Assembly: GCF_043642205.1 (NCBI RefSeq)
Contig: NZ_JBHZSG010000045.1
Location: 1 to 27,179 of the forward strand
From: Thalassotalea_A litorea
Lineage (GTDB): Bacteria; Pseudomonadota; Gammaproteobacteria; Enterobacterales; Alteromonadaceae
Direction: 5' to 3'
DNA length: 27,179 nt
Both the position numbers and the translations under genes were made by a program. The notes beneath the pieces are model-generated. The model did no database searches and was not told the origin of the DNA. It saw only the letters and a list, made by a program, of their open reading frames with translations. Shown here piece by piece: positions 8,134-17,243 of the stretch (its first letter is position 1; each line of letters opens with the position of its first letter).

Positions 8134-9282
8134 TTATTGTTGGTTCAATACCAGCTCGACAGCATCAGCCGCTCGGGCACTGGCATCTTGTTTTAAGGTT
8201 TGATGAATCTTGGTAAATTCATCGATAAGCATTTTCTGGTCGGCGTACAACAATGGCTCCACCTCATTAGCGAGATTTTCTGGCGTCACGTCCGATTGCA
8301 ATAGCTCCGGTAATAATGGCTTATTTGCCAATAAATTTGGCAGAGAAAACCATTTGAGCTTAACCAAGCGTCGACCCAGCCAAAAGGTTAGTTGTTGAAA
8401 TTTGTACGCAACCACCATAGGCCGTTTTACCAGAGCACCTTCTAATGTCACCGTGCCCGAGGCAGTAAGCAGACAATCACTGGCCGTCATTACCTGCTGA
8501 GTCTGGTTCACGATCGCAGTCACCGGCAATTGAGGCGCACATTCTGCTTTAATTTGTTCAAACTGCGCCAATCGAAGATCGTTAATCAGTGGCGCCACAA
8601 ATTTGAGTTGGGGATGTTTTTCCTGCAACAACTTAGCCGTTGCTAAGAAATCCGGAAGCAGGCGCTGCAACTCCGAACCCCGGGAGCCTGGCATAATCGC
8701 CAGATACTTAGCTTCGCGATCTAACCCCAGCTCTTGTCGCGCTGCAGATTTGTCGCTGTGCATCGGAATATCATCCGCTAATGGATGACCAACGAAGGTG
8801 CAGGCAACCTGGTGCTTGTCATAAAATTGCTTTTCAAACGGCAAAAGTGCCAGCACCATGTCGGTGGCTTTATCAATTTTAAAAATGCGTTTTTCACGCC
8901 AGGCCCAGACACTCGGACTGACATAATGAATGGTTTTAATGCCCTTGTCTTTAAGACGTTGTTCCAGTCCTAAATTAAAGTCCGGGGCATCGATGCCGAT
9001 AAAAACATCAGGAGGGTTATTGGTAAAATGTTGGACCAAAGTCTTGCGAACATGTAGCAGTCGTTTTAATCGGCCAAGAACTTCGACAATTCCCATCACC
9101 GCTAATTCTTCCATGGCAAACAGACTGTCAAAGCCCTGTTTAAGCATCTTCGGACCACCAATACCAACAAAGTTGGCATCTGGGTAACGCTGTTTTAATG
9201 CCGCCATTAAGCCAGCACCCAGGGTATCTCCTGAGTGCTCACCAACAACAATTGCAAAGGTTATTGGATTGGAATTTGTCAT
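8134..9282 (-). CDS. lpxB: Lipid-A-disaccharide synthase
   Basis: LpxB is a GT19 glycosyltransferase that joins UDP-2,3-diacylglucosamine and lipid X to form the lipid A disaccharide at the inner face of the inner membrane. The 382-residue protein opens with the nucleotide-sugar transferase segment VVGEHSGDTLGAGLM. It contains GIDAPDFNL and YVSPSVWAWREKRI, and later the donor-binding pieces MPGSRGSEL and ASGTVTLEGAL, all typical of LpxB. The ATG start lies only 3 bp after the lpxA stop, with no clear Shine-Dalgarno sequence, so translation probably depends on coupling to lpxA. Confidence 0.97.
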   Translation of the reverse strand: MTNSNPITFAIVVGEHSGDTLGAGLMAALKQRYPDANFVGIGGPKMLKQGFDSLFAMEELAVMGIVEVLGRLKRLLHVRKTLVQHFTNNPPDVFIGIDAPDFNLGLEQRLKDKGIKTIHYVSPSVWAWREKRIFKIDKATDMVLALLPFEKQFYDKHQVACTFVGHPLADDIPMHSDKSAARQELGLDREAKYLAIMPGSRGSELQRLLPDFLATAKLLQEKHPQLKFVAPLINDLRLAQFEQIKAECAPQLPVTAIVNQTQQVMTASDCLLTASGTVTLEGALVKRPMVVAYKFQQLTFWLGRRLVKLKWFSLPNLLANKPLLPELLQSDVTPENLANEVEPLLYADQKMLIDEFTKIHQTLKQDASARAADAVELVLNQQ

Positions 9283-9285
9283 AAA

Positions 9286-10056
9286 CTAGCGGATGATGCC
9301 ACGAGAGGAATTATTGATAAAATCAACGAATGATTGAACGTGTTTCGATTCTTTGGCAAGTTCGGTCAATGCAGGCATCGCTTCTGCCAAAGTCTGACTC
9401 TTACGATACACTTCTTTATAGGCGCGACGAATGGCCAGAATATCTTGTTTTTCAAAGCCTCGACGTTTTAACCCTTCGGTGTTTATGCCAAACGGCGAAA
9501 CCGGGTAACCTGAAGCCATCACAAATGGTGGGGTATCTTTGAGAACAATAGCACCACCGGCGATAAATGCATGCGAGCCAATATGGCAAAACTGGTGGGC
9601 GCCAGACATTCCCCCAAAGATAACCCAATCGCCGACATGAACATGTCCGGCAAGGGTGGCATTATTGGCGAAAATACAATTGTCACCAATCATACAATCA
9701 TGGGCTACATGGGCATACGCCATAAACAGATTATTACTGCCAATCTGTGTCAGGGATTGATCCTGAACCGTACCACGGTGAACGGTTACGCACTCGCGGA
9801 AAACATTATTATCACCAATGACAAGACGAGTATCTTCACCGGCATATTTTTTGTCCTGACATTCTTCACCAATGGAACCGTATTGAAAAATACGATTTCC
9901 TTTGCCGATTTTTGTCGGACCTTTAATAACTACGTGAGAGCCGATGACGCAATCGTCGCCAATTTCAACATCATGCCCAATATAGGTCCACGGACCTACA
10001 GATACATTTTTGCCAAGTTGAGCACCTGGCTCAACAATCGCTTGCGGATGAATCAC
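9286..10056 (-). CDS. lpxA: UDP-N-acetylglucosamine acyltransferase
   Basis: LpxA performs the first step of lipid A synthesis, adding a 3-hydroxyacyl chain from acyl carrier protein to UDP-GlcNAc in the cytoplasm. Its 256 residues form a left-handed beta-helix of hexapeptide repeats followed by an alpha-helical tail ending SSRGIIR. The catalytic base is H119 in YAHVAHDC, equivalent to H125 of E. coli. The conserved HQFC and EGLKRRGF segments are present. The start is GTG at 10056, giving MIHPQAIVEP, because no ATG is available in frame nearby. It begins 3 bp after the fabZ stop, and the purine-rich AGAGAG ribosome site lies inside the end of fabZ. Confidence 0.97.
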   Translation of the reverse strand: MIHPQAIVEPGAQLGKNVSVGPWTYIGHDVEIGDDCVIGSHVVIKGPTKIGKGNRIFQYGSIGEECQDKKYAGEDTRLVIGDNNVFRECVTVHRGTVQDQSLTQIGSNNLFMAYAHVAHDCMIGDNCIFANNATLAGHVHVGDWVIFGGMSGAHQFCHIGSHAFIAGGAIVLKDTPPFVMASGYPVSPFGINTEGLKRRGFEKQDILAIRRAYKEVYRKSQTLAEAMPALTELAKESKHVQSFVDFINNSSRGIIR

Positions 10057-10059
10057 TAA

Positions 10060-10512
10060 CTACATCTCTCTTCTTGCACACATTAGATCCGCACTACAGA
10101 CGACTTTCCCGTCGACTTTCGCTTCACCATAAAACTTCCACATGCCTCGTCGATCCTTGAGAAATTCAATATGCAAATGCATGGTATCTCCCGGATGAAC
10201 CGGACGTTTGAATTTTGCATTATCAATGGAAGCGAATAAAAACATTTCGCCGTCAGCGCGATTTTCCACGCTCTTAAAGCCAAGAATACCGCTGGCCTGC
10301 GCCAGTGCTTCCAGGATTAATACCCCTGGAAAAATCGAATATCCTGGAAAATGTCCCGTAAAAACCGGCTCATTCACCGTCACATTTTTGATGGCATGAA
10401 TGGATTTACCCGGTTCAAAATCTAGAACCCGATCCACCAACAAAAATGGATACCTATGCGGAATGAGCGCCTTTATTTCTTCGATATCTATGACATTTTT
10501 GCTAATTTCCAA
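10060..10512 (-). CDS. fabZ: 3-hydroxyacyl-[acyl-carrier-protein] dehydratase FabZ
   Basis: FabZ dehydrates 3-hydroxyacyl-ACP in fatty acid elongation and competes with LpxA and LpxD for the same substrates, so its position between them makes sense. The 150-residue hot-dog-fold protein has PHRYPFLLVDRV near the N-terminus, the catalytic histidine H54 in GHFPG, and the catalytic glutamate E68 in LILEAL. It ends in a VVCSADLMCARREM segment like that of E. coli. Translation appears to start at TTG (10512), with GAGGGA six bases upstream; no ATG occurs before the conserved domain. The gene starts 15 bp after the lpxD stop. Confidence 0.96.
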   Translation of the reverse strand: MEISKNVIDIEEIKALIPHRYPFLLVDRVLDFEPGKSIHAIKNVTVNEPVFTGHFPGYSIFPGVLILEALAQASGILGFKSVENRADGEMFLFASIDNAKFKRPVHPGDTMHLHIEFLKDRRGMWKFYGEAKVDGKVVCSADLMCARREM

Positions 10513-10527
10513 AACCTATCCCTCTGT

Positions 10528-11568
10528 TTAACCGTTATTCTTTGCATCATCCTTAGAGCTGGACAATTGCTTTTCTAATTTGCTCAGGCGCTTATACATA
10601 TCATCCAACTGTCGCAATCTTGCGGTTGTTCTACGCCACTCACGACTTTCCGCTGCTGGCATACCAGACGAGTATGTGCCGGGCTTATTAATCCTTTTAG
10701 TGACCATCGCCTGACCGGTAAGCACCACACCATCACAAATACTAATATGACCGTTAATCCCCACTTGCCCGGCAATCACACAGTATTTGCCGATTGTCGT
10801 ACTTCCTGCGACAACGCTACACCCGGCAATCGCGGTACCTTCGCCAACTTGGACGTTATGAGCCAAGTGCACCTGATTATCAATGATACAATTTTTCGCA
10901 ACTACAGTATCTTTTAACGCGCCCCGGTCAATAGTAACACCGGCACCAATTTCGACGCTGTCGCCAATAATTACGGTACCTAACTGGGGAATTTTTTCCC
11001 ATTTGCCTTTATCATTAGCGTATCCAAATCCATCAGAACCTATGGTTGTGTTGGCCTGAATCAGGCAATCTTCACCGATAACCACATTGTGATAAATACT
11101 AATGTTTGACCAAAGCTTGGTTCTGGCGCCAATTCTAGCACATTTTCCGATAAAGCAATTGGCACCAACAACCACGCCATCGTCCAATACCACGCCCGAT
11201 TCAATCACCGCGTTCGCACCGACACTAACATTTGCTCCTAATACGGCATCTTCTGCGATAACCGCACTAGCGGCGATACCGCTACTTGGGTTTGGTGTTG
11301 TATCAAGTAATTGGGCGACTTTAGCGAACCCCAGATACGGGTTGTCTAAAATCAATGCGTTGGTAGGACAGTAGGGAATGTCAGCTTCGCTAATAATGAC
11401 GACTGACGCCTGACTATTTTGTAGATGTTGCCGGTATTTTGAATTAGCCAGAAAGGCGATCTCGCCCTTCCCGGCCTCTTCTAATGCTGCCAACTTGTGG
11501 ATGACACAATTACCGTTGCCTTTTACGGCGCCACCTAGCTTGGTGGCTAGCTCCGCTAATGTAATCAT
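10528..11568 (-). CDS. lpxD: UDP-3-O-(3-hydroxyacyl)glucosamine N-acyltransferase
   Basis: LpxD adds the second, N-linked hydroxyacyl chain during lipid A synthesis. The 346-residue protein has the N-terminal uridine-binding domain (about 1-100), then a left-handed beta-helix with many hexapeptide repeats, and a C-terminal helical tail rich in charged residues. The likely catalytic histidine is H237 in HLAHNVQVG, matching H239 of E. coli. The segment TTIGSDGFGYA is also characteristic. The ATG at 11568 lies 10 bp after the skp stop, and the order skp-lpxD-fabZ-lpxA-lpxB is the standard gammaproteobacterial arrangement. Confidence 0.97.
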   Translation of the reverse strand: MITLAELATKLGGAVKGNGNCVIHKLAALEEAGKGEIAFLANSKYRQHLQNSQASVVIISEADIPYCPTNALILDNPYLGFAKVAQLLDTTPNPSSGIAASAVIAEDAVLGANVSVGANAVIESGVVLDDGVVVGANCFIGKCARIGARTKLWSNISIYHNVVIGEDCLIQANTTIGSDGFGYANDKGKWEKIPQLGTVIIGDSVEIGAGVTIDRGALKDTVVAKNCIIDNQVHLAHNVQVGEGTAIAGCSVVAGSTTIGKYCVIAGQVGINGHISICDGVVLTGQAMVTKRINKPGTYSSGMPAAESREWRRTTARLRQLDDMYKRLSKLEKQLSSSKDDAKNNG

Positions 11569-11578
11569 TAAACAGCTC

Positions 11579-12097
11579 TTAGTTAGATTTTGATGCTTGT
11601 TCTACAACTTTAGCTGAAATATCTAGCTCTGGCTTAGCAAAGACGATTGCTGACTGTTGCAAAATCAAGTCAAAACCTTCAGCAGCAGCAACGCTATCGA
11701 CTGATGTTTTTACCAGTTGAAGAATTTTCTGTTGTTCTTCCTGCTCTCGACGCTTAAGGCTCTGTTGCAACGGTTGTGCCTTAGTCTGGTATTCTTTGGT
11801 TAACGTTTCAATCTTACCGTCCAGTTCTTCAAGTTCTTTCTTGCTCATAATCGCTTCATCACGCTTACGCTTTTCAAGGTTGTATTTAATATCCCCTTCA
11901 AGCTTTTTAAGCGCGTCCATCGGCTCTTTGAATTCAGCGGTAATGGTTTGCTGAATCGTTGCCATTTGAGGCAATTGAGAAACGACTTTTTGTACATTGA
12001 CTGTACCGATTTTTTGATCCGCGGCCATGGATGCGCCGGAAAATAGCATAGTCGATGCAGCTGCAGTGAATGCTAGTGATTTAATTAATTTATTCAA
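11579..12097 (-). CDS. skp: Periplasmic chaperone Skp (OmpH family)
   Basis: Skp holds unfolded outer-membrane proteins in the periplasm and hands them to the Bam complex. The 172-residue precursor has a signal peptide (about 1-25, ending GASMA before ADQK). The body is a long charged, coiled-coil-prone stretch (about residues 60-125), which fits the tentacle helices of Skp, between the two halves of the beta body (IGTVNVQKVV and FDLILQQSAIVF). Translation starts at TTG (12097), preceded by AGGAG at an ideal seven-base spacing, and no ATG lies upstream in a usable place. It is directly downstream of bamA, its functional partner. Confidence 0.93.
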   Translation of the reverse strand: MNKLIKSLAFTAAASTMLFSGASMAADQKIGTVNVQKVVSQLPQMATIQQTITAEFKEPMDALKKLEGDIKYNLEKRKRDEAIMSKKELEELDGKIETLTKEYQTKAQPLQQSLKRREQEEQQKILQLVKTSVDSVAAAEGFDLILQQSAIVFAKPELDISAKVVEQASKSN

Positions 12098-12148
12098 CTT
12101 ACTTCTCCTAGTTCTTGTTGTTCGTTGATCAGCCTATCCTGCCTGAAA

Positions 12149-14611
12149 CTAAAACGTTTTACCAATATTAAAGCTAAAGAATTGGTGATCATCACCTTCT
12201 TGAGTTTTCAATCGTTTGGCAAAGTTAAAAATCATCGGTCCCATAGGTGATAACCATTGTACCGAGATCCCCGTTGATGCACGAAAACGCATTGGGTCGG
12301 AATAGTCATCAATCATGTTAAAATAGACTGGATCCAATTCTTCATAATCTGACAAGTCAAATTCAGTATCCCAAACGTTACCTACATCTACGAATAGACT
12401 GGTACGAACACTGTTTGCATAACTCTCGTCCAAAAATGGTGTTGGGAAAATTATCTCCGCACCACCGATTAATAGTGCATTACCACCTACACTTCGGCGA
12501 TTATCCACTTGAATGACATCGGAATCTGGACCTAATACTTCTTGTTCCCCTGGCAATCCAGTGATGGTTTGTGACCTTCGAAATATTGCGCGTGGTCCTA
12601 CGGTGTTATTTTCAAAGCCACGCATCGTATCTGAACCACCAGCACGGAAGTTCTCCCAAAATGGTAACAAGTAATCATTACCGTTGACATCGCCATAGCC
12701 ATTGCCATAACCCGCTTCCAAACGAGTCAGGAAGGTCCAACGGTGATCCCTGCTGAGTGGGAAATAAAACTTAGAATCAAATTTACCTTTAAAATACTGA
12801 ATATCTGAGTTTGGTGATGTCACCTTACCAGATAATGACATGCTCGAACCTGCGGTTGGGAACGTACCGCGGTTTAACGTAACTCGAGAAATGGTGCCGT
12901 TTAAATCATAGGTATTAAAATTTAATTTCGCATCAGGGTTGTTCGGATCCTGGAATATTTTGTAAAAATCTTCAATTTGCTCATAAGACTGCAAGTTGGA
13001 GATTTCGCTGTATTTGTATCCGGCGCCAAAGTTTAACCGCACATATTCATTGATCGGGAAACCAAAGTTAACCCCGGTACCATATGACGTCTGGTTATAG
13101 TTAACAAGGTTTGCAGAGCCTGCATCAAATTCTGAGTAAAAAATGTTGCCGCCTAAAGAAATACCATCAATCGTGAAATACGGATCCGTATAGGAAATAT
13201 TCGCATTACGGGCATAGCGGTTGGTATTAATTTGAAAGCCCAATCGATTACCGGTACCTAAGAAGTTATTTTGCTGAATACCAGCATTGAGGCTAAGACC
13301 TGAATAGGACCCATAACCAACCCCTGCAGTAAATGAGCCAGAAGGTTGTTCTTTTACGGTAAAATCAACGTCAACTAAATCCTCTTCACCAGCAACAGGT
13401 GTCGTTTCAAACTCAACGGTTTCAAAATAAGGCAAACGTTGAATACGCATTTTCGAGGCTTCAACCCAGGAGTTTGACAACCACGAGCCTTCCATCTGAC
13501 GCATTTCCCGGCGCAAAACGGTTTCCGACGTTACGTCATTTCCTGAAAAATTAACTCGGTTTACATAGATACGTTTTCCAGGATCTACAGATACAACCAG
13601 CTTAACGGTTTTATCTTCTTCATTGATCTCTGGCATGGTTTTGACTTCTGGATAGGCGTAGCCAAAGCGACCAAGAAAATTAGAAATTAGCTCTTCGCTG
13701 TAGGTAACTTCTGCACCGGAATATAGTTGTTCCGTCCGCAAAGGCGTAATACGCTTAATGGTCTCATCGTAACCGGCCATATCACCTACAAATTCAACTT
13801 CATTCACCGTGTACTGCTCACCTTCGGTGACATTCAAAGTGATATAAACGCCTTCTTTATTCGGGCTCATCGAAACTTGAGTTGAGTCGACATTAAATCG
13901 CAGATAACCACGATCCAGGTAATAACTCTCAATGGTTTCCATATCCCCTTGCAGGGTTTGTTTCTGGTATCTGTCCTGAGCCATGAAATTCCACCACGGG
14001 GAATCATAGGTCAGTTCGATTTTTTCCAATAACTGAGCATCAGAAAATAATTCATTACCAACAATATTGATTTGTTCTATCGCCGCAGCATCGCCCTCTT
14101 CAAAATCGAACACCAAATTAATTCGGTTACGGGGCAAGTGGGTGATCTTAGTGGTTACCTTGGCATTATATTTACCAACGCTGTGATAAAAATCTTCCAG
14201 ACCTGATTCAATATTCGTTAACACCGAACGGTCTAGTGTTTCACCAACACGAATGCCACTGCTATCTAAACTTTCCTGCAGCTGCTCATCTTTAATATCA
14301 TCATTACCGTCAAAGGTAATATCAGCAATCGTTTCCCGTTCTTTGACCCGATAAATAATCGCGTCACCATCTCTGAAAACACTAATTTCATGAAAATGTC
14401 CAGATGCATACAAGGATTTTATCGATTGGGAAATCCTGAATTCGGTTAACTCATCACCCACACTTACCGGTAGATGTGTTAACGCGGCTCCCAGCGCTAC
14501 CCTTTGCAGTCCTTTAATCTGAATATCTTCTACTACAAATTCATCAGCTGCCTGAACACTACAACCAATGCTGCCCAAAAATACTGCTAAGGCGAGTTTT
14601 CTTATTATCAT
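12149..14611 (-). CDS. bamA: Outer membrane protein assembly factor BamA
   Basis: BamA is the central Omp85 protein that folds and inserts beta-barrel proteins into the outer membrane. The precursor is about 820 residues, with a signal peptide ending near SVQA before ADEFVVEDI. Five POTRA domains follow in the N-terminal half, and a C-terminal barrel ends in aromatic FSFNIGKTF, the usual outer-membrane signal. The loop-6 motif is MRGF in GSDTMRGFENN, matching VRGF/IRGF of other BamA proteins. The ATG at 14611 is chosen because it leaves a compact signal peptide; a TTG at 14623, 12 bp after the rseP stop, would add four residues. Neither start has a strong Shine-Dalgarno sequence. Confidence 0.97.
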   Translation of the reverse strand: MIIRKLALAVFLGSIGCSVQAADEFVVEDIQIKGLQRVALGAALTHLPVSVGDELTEFRISQSIKSLYASGHFHEISVFRDGDAIIYRVKERETIADITFDGNDDIKDEQLQESLDSSGIRVGETLDRSVLTNIESGLEDFYHSVGKYNAKVTTKITHLPRNRINLVFDFEEGDAAAIEQINIVGNELFSDAQLLEKIELTYDSPWWNFMAQDRYQKQTLQGDMETIESYYLDRGYLRFNVDSTQVSMSPNKEGVYITLNVTEGEQYTVNEVEFVGDMAGYDETIKRITPLRTEQLYSGAEVTYSEELISNFLGRFGYAYPEVKTMPEINEEDKTVKLVVSVDPGKRIYVNRVNFSGNDVTSETVLRREMRQMEGSWLSNSWVEASKMRIQRLPYFETVEFETTPVAGEEDLVDVDFTVKEQPSGSFTAGVGYGSYSGLSLNAGIQQNNFLGTGNRLGFQINTNRYARNANISYTDPYFTIDGISLGGNIFYSEFDAGSANLVNYNQTSYGTGVNFGFPINEYVRLNFGAGYKYSEISNLQSYEQIEDFYKIFQDPNNPDAKLNFNTYDLNGTISRVTLNRGTFPTAGSSMSLSGKVTSPNSDIQYFKGKFDSKFYFPLSRDHRWTFLTRLEAGYGNGYGDVNGNDYLLPFWENFRAGGSDTMRGFENNTVGPRAIFRRSQTITGLPGEQEVLGPDSDVIQVDNRRSVGGNALLIGGAEIIFPTPFLDESYANSVRTSLFVDVGNVWDTEFDLSDYEELDPVYFNMIDDYSDPMRFRASTGISVQWLSPMGPMIFNFAKRLKTQEGDDHQFFSFNIGKTF

Positions 14612-14635
14612 ACGATTTGTCAACTTATCTACTAT

Positions 14636-16000
14636 CTATTGTCCAAGCCGGGAGAAATCGTTAAAGAGTGCAACACTCATCAACATCAAAAGAACCAGGG
14701 CTCCGAACTTAAAACCAATTTCCTGAACTTTCTCGGGTACCGGTTTGCCGCTGAAAAGTTCTATAACATAATAAAGTAAGTGGCCGCCATCAAGTACTGG
14801 CAGCGGTAAAAGGTTAATTATTCCCAAATTAACACTAATTAAGGCCAAAAAGCTTAGAAAATAGACAATCCCGATGCTTGCGGAATCACCTGCTCCCTGA
14901 GCGATTCCTATTGGACCGCTTAAATTACTAACACTAACGTCTCCGGTAATCAGTTTGCCTATGGCATTAACACTTACTCTGATCAACTTCCAGGTTTCTT
15001 CAAATGCCATTCCAATTGCCACGAGCGGGCCATATTGGATATCAATAAGATTTTCTTCTGGCCAGGCTTCTGCGGTTGGGGAAACCCCAATAAACCCTAC
15101 TTTACGACCACCATCAGAATCTTTGGTTCCCGGGGTAAGGCTAATTTGTTGCATTTGCCCGTCGCGCAGCACGGACAATTGTGTATCTTGTCCCGGCCGC
15201 TGCTCGACTTGTTTCACTAATTCCTGCCAATTATCCGTCACTGCAATACCGTCAATGGACAGAATACGATCTCCGGCTTGGATACCCGCCATTTCCGCCG
15301 GACTGCCAGCAGAAACCAAGGCTATCGTGGTCAGGACTTTAGGATAGTAAGGCACTATCCCTAAACTCTTCATCGCCGACATTTTACTGGGCTCGAAATC
15401 CCATGATGATGTGTTGAGTGAGTAGTCACGAACTAATGAACTGCCCAGTTCACGAGTTGATATCGCGATTTCTTCGTCTCCAATCAGCCCGAACAGGGCC
15501 ATTTGAACTTCACCCCATGTCTGAGTTTTCTCACCATTAATGGCAACAATTTCTTGCTCAGACGTGATCGCCGTCTGACTGACAATCGAATCCGGTTCAA
15601 TGCTACCAATAACCGGTTTGGGATGCGTCTGGCCAATCAATAACAGACAATAGAAAGCAAATACCGCGAAAATAAAATTGGCCAAAGGACCTGCAGCGAC
15701 AATCGCAATTCGTTGCAGCACGCTCTTCCGGTTAAATGCATAGGGCAAGTCTTCTTCTGCTACGTCATCTACGCGCTCATCGAGCATCTTAACGTAACCC
15801 CCTAAGGGGATCATGGCGATAACGAATTCTGTGCCGTGCTTGTCATAGGTTTTAAATAATTTTTTACCGAAACCGATGGAAAATCGTTCAACTTTCACAT
15901 TACATCGTCTGGCCACCCAAAAATGTCCATATTCATGAACCGTGATAAGCAAGCCCAGGGCAACGATGAAAGATGCCAGGTTCCAAAAAAACTCAAACAT
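14636..16000 (-). CDS. rseP: RIP-type zinc metalloprotease RseP
   Basis: RseP is the site-2 protease that cuts the anti-sigma factor RseA in the inner membrane after DegS, releasing sigma-E, and also clears signal-peptide remnants. The 454-residue protein has the zinc motif HEYGH at residues 22-26, the same positions as in E. coli. Two periplasmic PDZ domains lie in the middle (roughly 120-310), and the third metal ligand is D404 in the LDGGHL motif. Several membrane segments flank these. The start is ATG 16000 with AAGGA seven bases upstream. It overlaps the dxr stop by 8 bp (ATGTTTGA), indicating translational coupling. An in-frame ATG at 16027 inside dxr is rejected because the family starts at MFEFFWNL. 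Confidence 0.96.
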   Translation of the reverse strand: MFEFFWNLASFIVALGLLITVHEYGHFWVARRCNVKVERFSIGFGKKLFKTYDKHGTEFVIAMIPLGGYVKMLDERVDDVAEEDLPYAFNRKSVLQRIAIVAAGPLANFIFAVFAFYCLLLIGQTHPKPVIGSIEPDSIVSQTAITSEQEIVAINGEKTQTWGEVQMALFGLIGDEEIAISTRELGSSLVRDYSLNTSSWDFEPSKMSAMKSLGIVPYYPKVLTTIALVSAGSPAEMAGIQAGDRILSIDGIAVTDNWQELVKQVEQRPGQDTQLSVLRDGQMQQISLTPGTKDSDGGRKVGFIGVSPTAEAWPEENLIDIQYGPLVAIGMAFEETWKLIRVSVNAIGKLITGDVSVSNLSGPIGIAQGAGDSASIGIVYFLSFLALISVNLGIINLLPLPVLDGGHLLYYVIELFSGKPVPEKVQEIGFKFGALVLLMLMSVALFNDFSRLGQ

Positions 16001-17237
16001 GTAGTGTTCCTTCAGCAATTGCAGCAACGTGGGATTCCCCGAGCTGTCTTGCTTCCTGATTTACCTGATTAACATCATCAAGGGTAGAAATCCTGCGTTC
16101 TGCAAAATGACGCATTACCTTATCATTTATAATCGCGATATCGGTAAATTTAATTTGCTCACCGAGAAAAGCGTCAACCGCTACTTCATTAGCGGCATTC
16201 AGGGCGGTACAAGCCCCCTGTCCTAATTGGCAAGCTTCTATCGCCAACATCAAATTCGGGTATCTTTGCCCGTCTGGGGCACTAAAGTCAAATGACTGAC
16301 AGTTAAAAAAGTCAAAGTCCGCCACACCAGCGTCAATGCGTTCAGGATACGCCAGCGCATGAGCGATAGGCGTTCTCATGTCAGGATTTCCCAATTGGGC
16401 GAGCACCGAACCATCTTTATATTGCACCATTGAGTGAATGCTGCTTTGTGGGTGTAAGACCACCTGAATATCGGATACGTCGAGATTAAACAACCATTTA
16501 GCCTCAATAAACTCAAGACCCTTATTCATCATGGTTGCTGAATCAACGGAGATTTTTCGCCCCATATCCCAATTGGGATGAGCACATGCCTGGTCAGGCG
16601 TAACCGCATCCAATTCGTCCATCGGCAATGACCGAAATGGACCACCAGAACCGGTAAGGAGAATTTTTCGAACGCCATGTTCCTGAATGTGCAATTGCGT
16701 CGTATTTTCCTGGAATGCAGGAGGCAGGCATTGAAAAATAGCATTATGCTCGCTATCAATCGGCAATAATTCAGCGTTAGAAGCACGCAAAGCATCAATA
16801 AAAATTTGCCCAGAACATACGAGCGCTTCTTTATTGGCCAGCAATACCCGTTTATCTGCGTTTATTGCCGCCAGTGTAGGCAACAAACCACTGGCGCCAA
16901 CAATGGCTGCCATAACGATTGGCGCGCGCTCGTCTGCTGCGATCGTTTTAAGAGCACTCTTGCCGGACAACACGTCGATATGGGCAAGCTTTTCCTGGGC
17001 CAGACTACTTTTAAGGCGACGCGCTGCCGTCTCACACACCATAACCACAGTGGCAGGCTGAAATTCTTTACATTGCGCCAACATCAAGTCATCACGTTGA
17101 TGAGCACTGAGAGATTCCACCCGGTATGCATCAGGATGGCGACGGATCACATCCAGCGTATTTTGGCCAATCGATCCCGTTGACCCCAAAATACAAACTC
17201 CCTGTGGCTGGAATTTACCGCCATGTGTTTGTGTCAT
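15993..17237 (-). CDS. dxr: 1-deoxy-D-xylulose-5-phosphate reductoisomerase
   Basis: Dxr (IspC) converts DXP to MEP with NADPH, the committed step of the non-mevalonate isoprenoid pathway. The 414-residue protein begins with the dinucleotide-binding GSTGSIGQNTLDVI. It then has LLANKEALVCSG and the metal/substrate site LLPIDSEHNAIFQ, followed by GSGGPFR, the flexible-loop region HPNWDMGRKISVDSATMMNKGLE and HPQSSIHSMVQY. The start is ATG 17237, 6 bp after the cdsA stop, with a weak ribosome site. The gene lies between cdsA and rseP; E. coli instead has dxr between frr and uppS. It shares its isoprenoid role with nearby uppS. Confidence 0.97.
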   Translation of the reverse strand: MTQTHGGKFQPQGVCILGSTGSIGQNTLDVIRRHPDAYRVESLSAHQRDDLMLAQCKEFQPATVVMVCETAARRLKSSLAQEKLAHIDVLSGKSALKTIAADERAPIVMAAIVGASGLLPTLAAINADKRVLLANKEALVCSGQIFIDALRASNAELLPIDSEHNAIFQCLPPAFQENTTQLHIQEHGVRKILLTGSGGPFRSLPMDELDAVTPDQACAHPNWDMGRKISVDSATMMNKGLEFIEAKWLFNLDVSDIQVVLHPQSSIHSMVQYKDGSVLAQLGNPDMRTPIAHALAYPERIDAGVADFDFFNCQSFDFSAPDGQRYPNLMLAIEACQLGQGACTALNAANEVAVDAFLGEQIKFTDIAIINDKVMRHFAERRISTLDDVNQVNQEARQLGESHVAAIAEGTLHV

Positions 17238-17243
17238 TTGTGA

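Noticed and set aside
9571..10059. 162-codon open frame on the plus strand opposite lpxA
   Set aside because: It lies wholly within lpxA, has no recognisable domain, and reflects the repetitive hexapeptide coding pattern of the real gene.
15900..16030. Sigma-E type promoter (GGAAC ... TCTGA) upstream of rseP/bamA
   Set aside because: GGAAC is present but no matching -10 at the right spacing; I could not support it.
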